A stretch of DNA of 64,000 nt from Nipponacmea schrenckii (lineage: Eukaryota > Mollusca > Gastropoda > Lottiidae). The stretch spans positions 7,130,001 through 7,194,000 of the forward strand of contig CM060200.1 in assembly GCA_030562195.1 (NCBI GenBank), written 5' to 3'. Positions 1 through 12,080 of this stretch are shown here, in pieces. Made by a program: the position numbers and the translations under genes. The notes below the pieces were generated by a model that was not told where the DNA came from, did no database searches, and worked only from the letters and a program-made list of their open reading frames with translations. How positions within the stretch are numbered: the stretch's first letter is position 1; each line of letters begins with the position of its first letter.

Positions 1-2360
1 AATAATTTGTTACCATCAAAAATATCAGTTCAAATATCAAATTCATTTAAACATGGATAATAGAAAAGCTCAAAAAACTTAGCAAATACAGGTGAACACG
101 ACCCACACAGAGCAAATCTGTTCAGGTTAGCAATAACTACCATCTTATTATCCCACATCTAAAGTTAAAAGCATTGTTTAAGGAATGCCAGTATATGCTC
201 ATACTGTTGAAGGCTAATTATAAACAGTTCTATAAGCTTGTTATTTCAAATATCTACCAATTGAAAGCACTTGTAATCTGTTTACATTATGCAGAAAGAT
301 CAATCAAATACCAAAGGGTCGAATGTGATGAAACTATATGATTAAATGGAATTCCATAGTTAGAATATTACATGTTGATTATTCAATATTTTTCACAAGA
401 AAACTATTTGTTATTATAAATATATAACATAACATTTATATGCTCTCTGTTAATGTCTTATTTGTAACTATCATATAATTTGTCTATGAGTCTGTTTTTT
501 AAATCTTGCCAGACAAGGTAATATAGGGACCAGTTTAAATTATTTTGTCACTAAATTCAAACTCTTTTGTGCAAAAACAATTTTCTTAGCTAACAAGTTT
601 TATTAGAATCCATCAAGATTTCTTAAGTGTTTACACGCAATGTACTAGTGTGTGGACATTTCAACCCCATTACTCACACAGCTGACTGAAAAGTTTAAAT
701 TCAAAATGACGGCTTCCGGTTTAATGACAAAGTCTTTTCGCCATTTTCTCTAGTTTTTTAATATGAATCTATACTGTAAATTTCCAAACGATTGGATTAA
801 TGGTTTTCAAGATATAAAAATTAGGCCTAAATTTCAATTCAAAATAAAGCGCATCAGTTGACACCGGAGCTGTAGATTGTGAAATCTTATCATCTTTTTC
901 AAGGTTATTTTCTTCTTGCACAGACAAAAAATAAGTAGGCCTAATAATTTAAAATTATTGAAAACAGCTATTTCTTTGTAAACTTCCTTGTAATTTAAAA
1001 ACTGAATTGATTGTAGGTAGCAACATAATGGATTTAGAGGAGAATTATTTGTTTCAAGGTTATATTATTCTTACACTTGACAAAGAATTTTGAAATAACA
1101 TATTATCTAGTTTAAATATCTAAGCCAACAATGTCCTTGGATTGAGGGTTGAGTATCCTGAATCTCATTTCTTGCTTATGACAATAATGTTAAAAAAAAA
1201 AACTTTATGTAGTTTTTATAAAGAAGTACACAATTTATAAATTTATATATATTTTTTTAGGAATTCTTATTAAGCGTCACAACAGTAAAATCAACTTAAA
1301 TCACAAATGTTGATGTTATATAATAATGATTACTGTAAGGCTAGAAATTAATGCGTCAACAAATTAATGCGACGTGGGGTAGAGAGACTGAAATGCGAGT
1401 ACAAATTAATGCGATCAGGAATAGGTGTCGCATTTTTTAATATCATAACAAAAAAGAAAATGGCTTCCGGGAAATATGACAGCTGGGATATGGAGAAAAG
1501 CCAAAATTCTACAAGTGTTTAATGAATGAAGACATGAACAATAATCAAGAATTTATCTTTAAATAGTCAAGTGTAAAAATCTTTTGTTTTTTTAACGTCA
1601 CTGATTACTAATCAGCTTCAAATTTAGAGATAATTACTTAATCCCACCAAGTCTCAATTTAAATACTTGACTCCATATAATTCACTTGAAAATATGTATT
1701 TAAAAATGCGGATACAAACTAATGCGATCACGGATAGGTTGCATTTAACGCATTAATTTCTATCTCGCAATAATTTGTAGCCTTACAGTATTAGAAATGT
1801 TTTTGACAATCGGCACATGGATTCTTATTTCATTTGGATTTTTCGTATAAAAAAAGGAATAAGCACAAAGAATATACCAAACTAAAGTAATATATCTTAA
1901 TTTGATATAAAATCAACACAACAATATAATAAACATGAGAGTTTTCCACAACTATAGAAGCACACACTTGTATACTAACAAAAATAACTAGACTCTTTAA
2001 TATGGATTATTCTAATACATGGTTCTTTTCCGACCTTAATGAAAAACATTATTTGTGAAATATTAAAAATGTTTACACAAACACAGGAAATAAACTCAAA
2101 AGACCCATAACATTTTTTTTATATGATTTTATAGTTGAGTATTTACAGCTATATAAATAGGTAGCTTATGCAGTGAACACATAATAAATACATGGACCAA
2201 AAATTCAGACAATTGAAAATATAGTCTATTTCTGTTTTACTTAAATGAAGTAGAGTAAAAAAATTCAAAATGTCTTCTATAAAAGTTTACGGTGGGTGGA
2301 ATTTGTTCTTTAAATACAAACAAATAATGTCAGAATGGTGCAATGTGGAATATTTTGATT
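1..2360. other. AT-rich non-coding DNA downstream of ELOVL
   Basis: No open frame or recognisable gene was seen. The stretch is interrupted only by the fold-back element at 1331-1790. It may include part of the ELOVL 3' UTR at its right edge. Confidence 0.6.
1331..1790. mobile_element. MITE-like fold-back element (460 bp)
   Basis: The ends are inverted: TACTGTAAGGCTAGAAATTA on the left and the complement of TACTGTAAGGCTACAAATTA on the right. Internal pieces such as AATGCGATCA...ATAGGT also recur in inverted order. There is no coding capacity. It is a non-autonomous TIR element; superfamily not assigned. Confidence 0.75.
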
Positions 2361-2363
2361 CGG

Positions 2364-2369
2364 TTTATT
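2364..2369 (-). terminator. Candidate polyadenylation signal for ELOVL
   Basis: AATAAA on the minus strand, about 425 nt past the stop codon. It is the nearest canonical hexamer I noticed, but the region is AT-rich, so chance occurrence is likely. Confidence 0.3.
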
Positions 2370-2792
2370 AGATTTCAGATAAACCATATATAAATTGAAA
2401 TTGCATAGCCCAATGCAACATTTTACAAGATTTTCTGCTTCTTCCTATGAATTTTGTAAAAAGAACCATGTTTTACTCTATCCTTATCAATATCCATTTT
2501 GATTCATCAAGAGGGTGAGTGTTAGCAGACAGCTTACTCTGATTTCAGTAGGTTTGAATCAATTCCTGTCCACAAAATAGAGAGTATAAAATATAGATAA
2601 TAAGTTTCTCTTACTTTCACTTTTTGGTTTTCATCAAATTTTTTTGTTCAAGAATGAAATTTAGAACAATCAAATTAATAACATTATTGAGCTGCAAGAT
2701 CAAGGGATAAGCATTGTCAGAACACTCAACACTCCTGATAAATCAACCTGGTCTTATTCAAACTATACAAACTATTAAACTTGGAATTTTTT

Positions 2793-3056
2793 TTAATCTC
2801 TTTTGGAAGAGAGGTACCCATTTAGTTCTCCTGATGCTTGATTGACGAAGCCATTGTTAGAATATCCATTTTCATGTAATTTTTTTTCTGTTCCTAGACG
2901 CTTTTTCTTGGTATAGGCTTGAACATAGAAGTTTCCAAACAGGATCAACATGAATACCATGTAGGATGCTAGTAGAATTTGGCCCCATCGTGGGAAATCA
3001 CACGTATAAAAGAACAAGGAGTTGGCAGTGTGTGTAAATGTTATTACAAACTGCAC
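2793..3056 (-). CDS. ELOVL terminal exon
   Basis: Acceptor TTAACTTCCAG|GTGCAG; TAA stop at 2795-2793. It encodes [10 protein letters not shown], a final membrane helix ([25 protein letters not shown]), then TKKKRL and a 30-residue polar tail ending SSKRD. F..FY.Q.Y.KKK is the usual end of the last helix. No classical KKxx signal is present, but the tail is basic near its end. Confidence 0.93.
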   Translation of the reverse strand: MQFVITFTHTANSLFFYTCDFPRWGQILLASYMVFMLILFGNFYVQAYTKKKRLGTEKKLHENGYSNNGFVNQASGELNGYLSSKRD

Positions 3057-6000
3057 CTGGAAGTTAATGGAAGAACCTTTCAGCAAATTTACAATATAAC
3101 ATGTATGCAAACAAATGATGTTTGAAATGAAACACAGGGTTCATTACTTGATCCAGTTTACATAGGCGCGGAAACAGTCATATCTTTTGCCCCACCCCCA
3201 AAAATGAAATAAAATAGTTATATGTCCCAGGTAGCCTAAATATGTAATTGTCTCATAAGGCCAGATTTGTAAATTTCCTTGGTTTTTTAACCTTCGAAGC
3301 TGGTAATACAATCAAAGAATATAAGTTTCTCTATCACGATCAAATTATTTGAATAAATAATAATTGTTGTCTTAATTCTTTTGAGTTATCTCCCGTAATT
3401 CGATTAATTTTGAAATAAAGGTATATGAATGATAACAGTTTTTTGACTTTGAAATAGTTTGCCCTCCCAACCTAAGATTTGTTCCCAGGCCCCTGCCAGT
3501 TTAATATCATTCTTCAAACAGATCAGTGTAGAAATTTCTTTATAAACTAGTAAAAACTCTGGAAATTGACTATTTCAAAACCATTTTAAATGTGAAATTG
3601 AAATTTGATGTTTTCTTAAAAATTGTAACCCAGGACAATGTGAAACTGACAAATTTTTATGTTATTTATGCATTTGTAAATGTCTCAAAGTCTTAACAAA
3701 TGAACTGGTGCAAATAATTGGCAACTATGTACAAACAATGTCAATTTAAGTTATATAATTGTACAAGAGATATTTCTGGTAATATTTGGGCAAAAATATT
3801 TTGACAGAAAAGTTTACGTTTTCGTAATAACTCAGGAACAGAAGACAGTTTACATAAAACAAAGATTTATAACTTACCAATTGAAATGTTGTTATATAAC
3901 GTTTCCACCATAATTTACCTCTAAAATAAGGTATAGCAGAGAGTGTATAGTAGGAATACATTACAACATGTACCAGACAGTTTAACATACTACCAAACCA
4001 TGCTGAAATATACAAATATAATAATTAACAATGACAACTTGGTGTAAACTTCATCACCCTACACGATATATTTAACAAAGAAGCATGGTGCGATACTTAC
4101 ATTGACCACCTGGTGTAAACATCATCACCCACCACCATATATTTAACATAGCAGCATGGTGAGATACTTACATTGACCACCTGGTGTAAACATCATCTCC
4201 CACCACCATATATTTAACATAGCAGCATGGTGAGATACTTACATTGACCACCTGGTGTAAACATCATCACCCACCACCATATATTTAACATAGTAGCACC
4301 GTGAGATACTTACATTGACCACCTGGTGTAAACATCATCACCCACCACCATATATTTAACATAGTAGCACGGTGAGATACTCACATAGACCACCTGGTGT
4401 AAAAATCATTACCCACCACCATATATTTAACATAGTAGCACGGTGAGATACTTACATTGACCACCTGGTGTAAACATCGTCACCCACCACCATATATTTA
4501 ACATAGAAGCATGGTGTGATACTTACATTGACCACCTGGTGTAAACATCATCACCCACCACCATATATTTAACATAGCAGCATGGTGAGATACTCACATT
4601 GACCACCTGGTGTAAACATCATCTCCCACCACCATATATTTAACATAGCAGCATGGTGAGATACTTACATTGACCACCTGGTGTAAACATCACCCACCAC
4701 CATATATTTAACATAGCAGCATGGTGAGATACTTACATTGACCACCTTGTGTAAACATCATCACCCACCACCATATATTTAACAAAGAAGCATGGTGAGA
4801 TACTTACATTGACCACCTGGTGTAAACATCATCACCCACCACCATATATTTAACAAAGAAGCATGGTGAGATACTTACATTGACCACCTGGTGTAAACAT
4901 CATCACCCACCACCATATATTTAACATAGAAGCATGGTGAGATACTTACATTGACCACCTGGTGTAAACATCATCACCCACCACCATATATTTAACATAG
5001 TAGCACCGTGAGATACTTACATTGACCACCTGGTGTAAACATCATCACCCACCACCATATATTTAACATAGCAGCATGGTGAAATACTTACATTGACCAC
5101 CTGGTGTAAACATCATCACCCTACACCATATATTTAACATAGAAGCATGGTGCGATACTTACATTGACCACCTGGTATAAACATCATCACCCACCACCAT
5201 ATATTTAACATAGCAGCATGGTGAGATACTTTCATTGACCACCTGGTGTCAACATCATCACCCACCACCATATATTTAACATAGTAGCACGGTGAGATAC
5301 TTACATTGACCACCTGGTGTAAACATTGTCACCCACCACCATATATTTAACATAGCAGCATGGTGAGATACTTACATTGACCACCTGGTGTAAACATCAT
5401 CACCCACCACCATATATTTAACATAGCAGCATGGTGAGATACTTACATTGACCACCTGGTGTAAACATCATCACCCACCACCATATATTTAACATAGTAG
5501 CACCGTGAGATACTTACATTGACCACCTGGTGTAAACATCATCACCCACCACCATATATTTAACATAGTAGCACGGTGAGATACTCACATAGACCACCTG
5601 GTGTAAAAATCATTACCCACCACCATATATTTAACATAGTAGCACGGTGAGATACTTACATTGACCACCTGGTGTAAACATCGTCACCCACCACCATATA
5701 TTTAACATAGAAGCATGGTGTGATACTTACATTGACCACCTGGTGTAAACATCATCACCCACCACCATATATTTAACATAGCAGCATGGTGAGATACTCA
5801 CATTGACCACCTGGTGTAAACATCATCTCCCACCACCATATATGTAACATAGCAGCATGGTGAGATACTTACATTGACCACCTGGTGTAAACATCACCCA
5901 CCACCATATATTTAACATAGCAGCATGGTGAGATACTTACATTGACCACCTGGTGTAAACATCATCACCCACCACCATATATTTAACAAAGAAGCATGGT

Positions 6001-9000
6001 GAGATACTTACATTGACCACCTGGTGTAAACATCATCACCCACCACCATATATTTAACAAAGAAGCATGGTGAGATACTTACATTGACCACCTGGTGTAA
6101 AAATCATCACCCACCACCATATATTTAACATAGTAGCATGGTGAGATACTTACATTGACCACCTGGTGTAAACATCGTCACCCACCACCATATATTTAAC
6201 ATAGAAGCATGGTGAGATACTTACATTGACCACCTGGTGTAAACATCATCACCCACCACCATATATTTAACATAGAAGCATGGTGCGATACTTACATTGA
6301 CCACCTGGTATAAACATCATCACCCACCACCATATATTTAACATAGCAGCATGGTGAGATACTTTCATTGACCACCTGGTGTCAACATCATCACCCACCA
6401 CCATATATTTAACATAGTAGCACGGTGAGATACTTACATTGACCACCTGGTGTAAACATTGTCACCCACCACCATATATTTAACATAGCAGCATGGTGAG
6501 ATACTTACATTGACCACCTGGTGTAAACATCATCACCCACCACCATATATTTAACATAGCAGCATGGTGAGATACTTACATTGACCACCTGGTGTAAACA
6601 TCATCACCCACCACCATATATTTAACATAGCAGCATGGTGAGATACTTACATTGACCACCTGGTGTAAACATCATCACCCACCACCATATATTTAACATA
6701 GCAGCATGGTGAGATACTTACATTGACCACCTGGTGTAAACATCATCACCCACCACCATATATTTAACATAGTAGCATGGTGAAAAACATGTAAAAACGT
6801 AATTTGATCAAATTTCTTTCTTAACACCATTAAAACTGTATCATTTAATTCTATAGCCTTAGAGAAGAAGTACCACCACATTACTTTAGCTACCTGAAAT
6901 CAAAGCAAGAAAATTTTATGTTTGTGTCAATTGTATGAGAAATTTCCATTTTTTTTACAAGTGTTACAAGTAATATTTTACAGATCCAGAAATGTCTTTG
7001 ACCAATGTTTTGAAGTCCTCTAGGACCAAGGAGTCCAACTGAAGGTGCTTGGTTTGGTTTCCAATAATTTTGCCACTGATGCAGGGCAGGGGAATGACAG
7101 TGAAAAAAGTCAGATAAACAGGACAATTACCTAAGCTCTGTGCTATACAACTGCACATATAAGGTGTTGTTTATCTCCATTCAAGTCTTACTTTAAATAT
7201 TGCAATCTTAATTTCATATTACTGACATTGTATATAGTATGAATATATCAAATAGAATGACTCAAAATAATGAAATCAATATTAGACTAAATATTGTAGC
7301 TTTTTATTCTGATTCATCGATTCCATGGCATTCTTAAGACTACATGGGAACAGATTTGCCTGAAAAGTTTTGAGTTAAAAGTTCATTAGTCATAGTATTT
7401 TTATTGTATGGAACATGTATTCATATTTTGATTCTGCGAAGTACTACAGTCTGATTGTATTCTATCATTTGGGAAACAGAAAGATACTTTTTACACAAAC
7501 AATCCCTTGAACAGTACAATGAATATTGTTATAACTAAGATGTATTTTGACCCTGTCATGTCATTATCATATCACTATAACTTATCCCAATCAGATAAAT
7601 ATCACTATAACCTTAACTCAATCACTTCAGTCACTGGGTTATCTTAGCTCTTAATGATAAAGGCAGGTCACAAACTCTCCCTCTCAGAACAATTCAACTC
7701 TAGATTTGCCTCTATTTGCCAGACGTATCTGGTAAGCCAGTTCTCATTGTTACTAATGAAATGGTTACATGTCTCTAATGAAAAAAGATAAAGGTGTGAT
7801 AGCAGAACTGTGACGTTTGTTTTTTATGGTACCTGTGATGTTTATTTTATTTATTTTTCTTATGAAAACACTTCTATTAGTCTTAATAATAATAATAATA
7901 GAGAAATTAGGAGACTTTTTAACTTTCATACACCAATCATTCTAGAAACACATGGATTCAAAGGGTAAAATTTGGATGGCGAGCTGTAAACCCTTTAAAG
8001 CATCAGATAAGCTGTATAAACTAATGGCTAAGGCCGTGCAAAGTAAATTGTCTGTTTTACAGGCCTTTTTTTTAAAAAAGTGGGGCGAGAGGGCGAATTT
8101 ATTATTTATTATTTATAAGCGCTTTTTTAAATTAGGCACCAGAAAAAATCAGAGCGAGCGAAGCTATTTATTATTTATTTCTACAAATTTAAAAAATAGA
8201 TTTAAATCCCCATTCAGATGCAACTATCAGATGATTTTAGAGTTTGAATGATATTAGTTGATAGAAATAACAGAACCTTTTTACCTTTCAACTTCACATA
8301 AACATAATCATTCCAACATATTTACTACCTCTGACAATGATGCACTTAGGGTGCATCAGGGCTGATAATATTATGTCAAGACAATGTTATTCTACTACAG
8401 TACTAATCCAATTCTATCCATCTGTAAACTATATTTTAAAATGCCATTGTGTGGTAATAATTATTATTATTGGAAATTTTGGAACAAATTGTCATACATC
8501 ACAAGGCAAGAACAAAACAATCTGATTAGATCGAACTTCTATTTTAATAATTATGTTACAAATTTTTTTTTTCGATAACTCGTGCAGAAAAGTAGGACAT
8601 AAAACTCCATTCATTTCATTTCATTTCGATAACTCGTACTAACTGAGTACTTCCGGTTTTAACTTGAGAAAAGCGGTATGGGTTGAGTGATACCAATAAT
8701 GAGAAAATCGATCGTATTCGAACGTATAAAATTCGTATTTTCTTGTATTCGTTTCCATTTTTCCATAAATATTAACTTTTTCAAATCAATGGCAGAGAAA
8801 AACCCGGTGCATTCTTTTACTTGTAATTGTAACAGGTCTCGATTTGTTCCACCATTAGGCCTATTATCCAGAAACCAAATCATCAAGATTAAGATTAATT
8901 TAATGTTTGGATTGTCCTCACGAAAGTGTGAATAATTTTCATAATTGTGCTTCCTTCAGCAAATAATTGTATTTTCGAACCTTAAATTGTATCAGAATCA

Positions 9001-11106
9001 ATTTCAGTTTAAAGTTGTAGAAGAAAATCTTTTTATCGGTGATGAAAAACGCATTCTAAGCCACTTCCGGTTTTTCGTTAAACGTCAAGGGAGATAATTA
9101 TGGTAAAAAATATTTTATTTTACACACAATTTTGGAGACGCGCGCGCATTATTTATTAATTATTCCAAAATGTCAATAAATAGTTTCGGAGCGCAGGGTA
9201 TTTTACAGGAGCGTGCGGGGCCTGTAAAACAGACAATTTACTTTGTACGGCCTAACATCTCCTTTTCATAACAAGGGTGAAAAATTAGGACACAAGCATC
9301 TCTGCAATGTTGCCCTTTGAAATTTGATAACATATATTCTATAAAGATTACCCGACTACTGAGTGATGTTTGTCTTGAAATAGTATAAGGGGGTAGTACA
9401 ATTTTAATAGGAGGTTAAAAGTTAAGTCAAAATTTCGGATATATAATATATCCTGTATCTTTTTTCGATAGATGCAAGGTTTATCTAAATAATCCCAAAT
9501 TAATTTTTTAGACACGAAAACAAGGGAAACTGTATTTTACATAACAAGTCATGATTATGCAATTAGATTTTGTTCAAAAAACATCTAGTTGGACGGTGAC
9601 CAAGACTCAGTGGTTTTGACCTTTCTAAATCTTGCAACAAAGTCTAATGATATAAATAGAAAAGTTCAATTCACCCTAAGTTGAGTTATTGTTATTGGAA
9701 TTTAGCCCGAGTCATAATCAAACTATTTAGTTATAAATAACCAAGTTCTATTAGAATTCTATTCCATTTTCATTTAAAAGATTGTAAGCAGATTTTCTAA
9801 AATTGAATCAGTATCTATTTGCAGCATTCAAATTTGAAGTTGGACATCTATGGGTCTTGCTGTCACAAACAGTTAAAGAAAATTTGAATGATAAAGAATG
9901 ATCAATAGTTGAATAAAAACAAGAAAAACCTCTTTACAACCCTCATGTTCCTGTAAGGTTCTTCCAATCGAAGAAGGGTGCGCTGGGAAAAAAATTTCTT
10001 CATGGTTACTTCGATTTCTATTGAAGATATAAAAATATTTAGTTTTTGTCTAAAACTGAATGTTTAATGTAAAACAAAAGTGAAAGGAATGAAAGAGTTA
10101 TACTCTAGCAAATAAAAATATTAAAGTTAACCTATTGCCAGAATAACAAGTTCAAAATTCCACTTTTAATGAAGCTGGCAAATAAATCGTGTTAAGTATT
10201 AAGGTCATTAAACTATATAAACTTACCCTTAATTCTTTATCTCCTCTTCGACTATCTTGATTGTATTTAGCACATATTAAATCATATCCTGCATCCCATA
10301 TACTTAAAATAATCTGAAAAACACAGGGACAGTTACGAATTCAACTCATATAATTAATTTTGGTACATCAAGACTGTCAGTCAAGATTGGTCTGTTTGTT
10401 CAAATATTTGCTACTACCACCAAGATCGGCACCCGCGGCCGCTACACCCAGACTCGCGTCTAAGGCTACCCAGATTCAAACTAATTTAACATACTGTGAA
10501 TATGAATTAAATATAATTAAAACATCTGTGCTGTAGCATTCAAATAACATGTTCAGTATATTAAAAGTTACATGTAAGTCAGCTTAAGGATGAAATTAAC
10601 CACTAAAAAAAAACATTCCAAAAATAATTAGGTTTCTATTTTGAATTGTACCCAATTTCATGTCAAAGATACTGTGAATATTAGAAATGAAATGAATGAA
10701 GTTTTACGTCCCCTTTTATGGGCTAATGTAGACAACATGAATATCATAATGAGGGCATATACTATCATTTATAAGAGCTAAAGGTCCTCCAGAACTCCTT
10801 ATTTAACACTATGAATGGATTTGTCAATGCTATGAGAAACAATGCATAGATTGGGCTCATGAAATTTAAGAACTATGTAAGCCAGAAGAATTTACCGTAG
10901 CAATTGTCTAATTACCTCAACAAACATATAAATAGAAAGTATAACCAGGCCTAAATTATATATAATTAAAAACCACTGCAATTTAAATGGTTGACGATTT
11001 TTCATTATTTTTGGTCCCAGTAAGACAAATAGTATATATGCTGCGGTTAAAATCCATACTGGTCGTGGATCATCTTCCAGTAATAGCCAATATCTTGATC
11101 GTGGAT
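2793..11106 (-). CDS. ELOVL2/5-like very-long-chain fatty acid elongase (5 of its exons)
   Basis: Condensing enzyme (3-ketoacyl-CoA synthase) of ER fatty-acid elongation; ELOVL2/5-type members act on C18-C22 polyunsaturated acyl-CoAs. Coding exons on the minus strand are 11106-10916, 10313-10227, 6893-6722, 4002-3878 and 3056-2793. All junctions are GT-AG and phases agree (1, 0, 0, 1, 0). Joined, they give about 278 residues with the family landmarks in order: DPR start of the first membrane segment, LGPK..KNRQPF, YNLG, LRKK, HVFHH histidine box, LN..VH..MY.YY, TTFQLVQF, and a basic/polar tail. ELOVL proteins are usually 270-320 aa, so about 10-30 N-terminal residues and the start codon lie in an upstream exon I could not find. 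A possible AATAAA on the minus strand is at 2369-2364. The assignment to ELOVL2/5 rather than ELOVL4 is by recalled similarity and is less sure than the family. Confidence 0.93.
3878..4002 (-). CDS. ELOVL exon: N-x3-H-x2-MY-YY motif
   Basis: 125-bp exon, acceptor TATTTCAG|CATGG, donor CAATTG|GTAAGTT. It encodes [22 protein letters not shown]..., then [13 protein letters not shown]. The LN...H..MY.YY block is a defining elongase motif, and the terminal T-x-x-Q joins the next exon's VQF. Confidence 0.95.
4029..6783. repeat. 71-bp minisatellite made of the ELOVL exon end plus 5' splice site
   Basis: 39 head-to-tail units of 71 bp (first unit at 4029 degenerate; clear unit starts from 4100 to 6721; two units, near 4690 and 5893, lack 3 bp). 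Read on the minus strand, each unit is CACCATGCTGCTATG... through ACACCAGGTGGTCAAT, followed by GTAAGTATCT. That is the last ~62 nt of the histidine-box exon plus the donor and the first intron bases. The unit at 6721-6783 is the real exon end. Shared variants recur 1133-1204 bp apart (for example CACATAGACC at 4382 and 5586, GGTATAA at 5174 and 6307). This shows blocks of 16-17 units were themselves duplicated. Because 71 is not a multiple of 3, read-through from the exon hits a stop in the next unit (after [12 protein letters not shown]). Confidence 0.97.
6722..6893 (-). CDS. ELOVL exon: histidine-box (catalytic) exon
   Basis: The exon is 172 bp, from ATTTCAG| to CAAT|GTAAGTAT. It encodes [15 protein letters not shown], the LRKK motif, [13 protein letters not shown] (HxxHH box) and [14 protein letters not shown], and ends in phase 1. 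Its last ~62 nt are unit 39 of the 71-bp array that fills the following intron. The ELNDT segment has Asn where relatives usually have Met or Leu. Confidence 0.95.
7160..8030. other. ELOVL intron, unique AT-rich sequence
   Basis: Part of the 3.3-kb intron between the loop exon and the histidine-box exon. I saw no gene. A short (AAT)n run lies near 7885-7900. Confidence 0.5.
8031..9253. mobile_element. TIR element, ~1.2 kb, in an ELOVL intron
   Basis: 35-bp terminal inverted repeats at 8031-8065 and 9219-9253 differ at one base. They begin AGGCCGTGCAAAGTAAATTG on the left and AGGCCGTACAAAGTAAATTG in complement on the right. The subterminal zones are also partly inverted (TTATTTATTATTTAT tracts and GC-rich GAGCG blocks). 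No conserved protein was found; the open frames at 7952-8251 and 8659-8935 have no recognisable domain. Probably a non-autonomous DNA transposon. Confidence 0.85.
9260..10220. other. ELOVL intron, nothing recognised
   Basis: AT-rich intronic sequence between the TIR element and the loop exon. No repeat structure or coding signal was noticed. Confidence 0.5.
10227..10313 (-). CDS. ELOVL exon: loop segment, 29 codons
   Basis: Short exon (87 bp, phase 0 at both ends) between TTTTCAG and AGG|GTAAGT. It encodes [14 protein letters not shown]..., then a hydrophilic stretch ending GDKELR. Position and length match the loop between the YNLG segment and the WWYFFSK segment in other elongases. It is too short for most ORF callers. 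Confidence 0.88.
10684..10766 (-). mobile_element. SINE 3'-tail fragment
   Basis: Carries GAAATGAAATGAATGAAG, TTTTACGTCC and ATGGGCTAATG in the same order as the 3' part of the full SINE at 23639-24005. The tRNA-like head is missing. Confidence 0.7.
10916..11106 (-). CDS. ELOVL exon: N-terminal membrane segments
   Basis: It begins after a TTTTGTTTTGCAG acceptor, needing a G from the previous exon to complete the Asp of DPRSRYW. It encodes [26 protein letters not shown] and [16 protein letters not shown] place the donor at GAG|GTAATT because this gives gapless alignment of the next exon with the family (FVE followed by the [10 protein letters not shown] block). The longer open frame to 10892 would insert six extra residues. 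Confidence 0.88.
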
Positions 11107-11109
11107 CTG

Positions 11110-12080
11110 CAAAACAAAATAAGAATTGGATAAACAAAGTTATATGCTCTTTACTGTTTATTCTTAAGCCTTAAGGCCCAAAACTAGGCGCGCACGAATT
11201 TAGTCAGAAATTGTCGTCCTAACACGGCGCTTTTTTTCACGCGGGTCTTTTATCATTTCCCCTAAAAGTCATTTACCAAAATGGAAGAGGAGGAATCAGA
11301 TACTGATGACATTTTAGCAACAAACCCGTATGCCAGACGGAGGAGAAGACACTGGCGTGTGTCAGCACATGAAATTTTTTATAATCTATGTCCTTGTTAT
11401 CTTGTCTCGTTTATCATACAAAATTGTTTTTTTTTTTTCAATTTCTAAAATGATTTGTTCCACTTTGTCCTCAGACCTGATGAGCGAAGTATTTGGTGGG
11501 TAAGTATATGCATGCACCTTGCAGCCACAGTGAGTATGTTACAATATATGACCTGCAGTCAATGTAACCTGGATAAAATCCTGAGCTGTGATTGGTTGAG
11601 TATAAAAGTTTGCACGACCATCTCGTAAAAATTCTCTCTCGAGACAATTTCTGCGGAATTCTGTGCGAACAAAAATTTGTTTGCGTTCACCTGCTGTATA
11701 AACGATCATTTGTTTGGAATCACGTGTTCGGGTTCGCGCTCTGTATAAATAAATAATAATGTGTATATTTATATAGCGCCAAAATCCACACAGAATGGCG
11801 CGAACAAAAAAGAGGTATAAACACAAGAGTTTCGAGGAAGCAAACTTATATAAGCCTGTACAGGCTTGTCTTTGTATCCTCTTTTCAATTGCCTTTGTGT
11901 ATTATATTGTACTTATTATTAATAAAATATTGTTTAAATCAAAAAAAACAGTTTTCACTTTGTTCTTGAACATTTTGTGTTGGCAAGGATTTGGGACTTT
12001 CTGAGGACATAAGGAGATTTTTCCAAACCTTGGTTGCCGCCAATGAAAAGGCACAGAAACCATAGGTTTTCATGTTACAG
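11110..12080. other. Region upstream of the first resolved ELOVL exon
   Basis: This should hold, or precede, the missing first ELOVL coding exon, but no convincing minus-strand ATG exon ending in G before GT was found. A plus-strand open stretch at 11281-11460 starts with an acidic then Arg-rich peptide; it has no recognised family. Confidence 0.3.

Noticed and set aside
4029..6783. CRISPR-like or protein-repeat interpretation of the array
   Set aside because: Units are contiguous with no unique spacers, the genome is eukaryotic, and the unit length breaks the reading frame. It is a minisatellite.
7952..8251. 99-codon plus-strand frame
   Set aside because: It overlaps the left TIR and AT-rich subterminal repeat of the 8031-9253 element; no recognisable protein.
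10892..10915. Extension of the elongase exon by VIRQLLR
   Set aside because: Donor GAG|GTAATT gives gapless family alignment; the extension would insert six residues in a conserved region.
11281..11500. MEEEESDTDD... Arg-rich frame with a possible CAG|ACCTGATGAG exon downstream, as a Harbinger-like transposase start
   Set aside because: A weak echo of AAGACACTGGCGTGT exists at 16540, but no catalytic motif or convincing splice pair was found.
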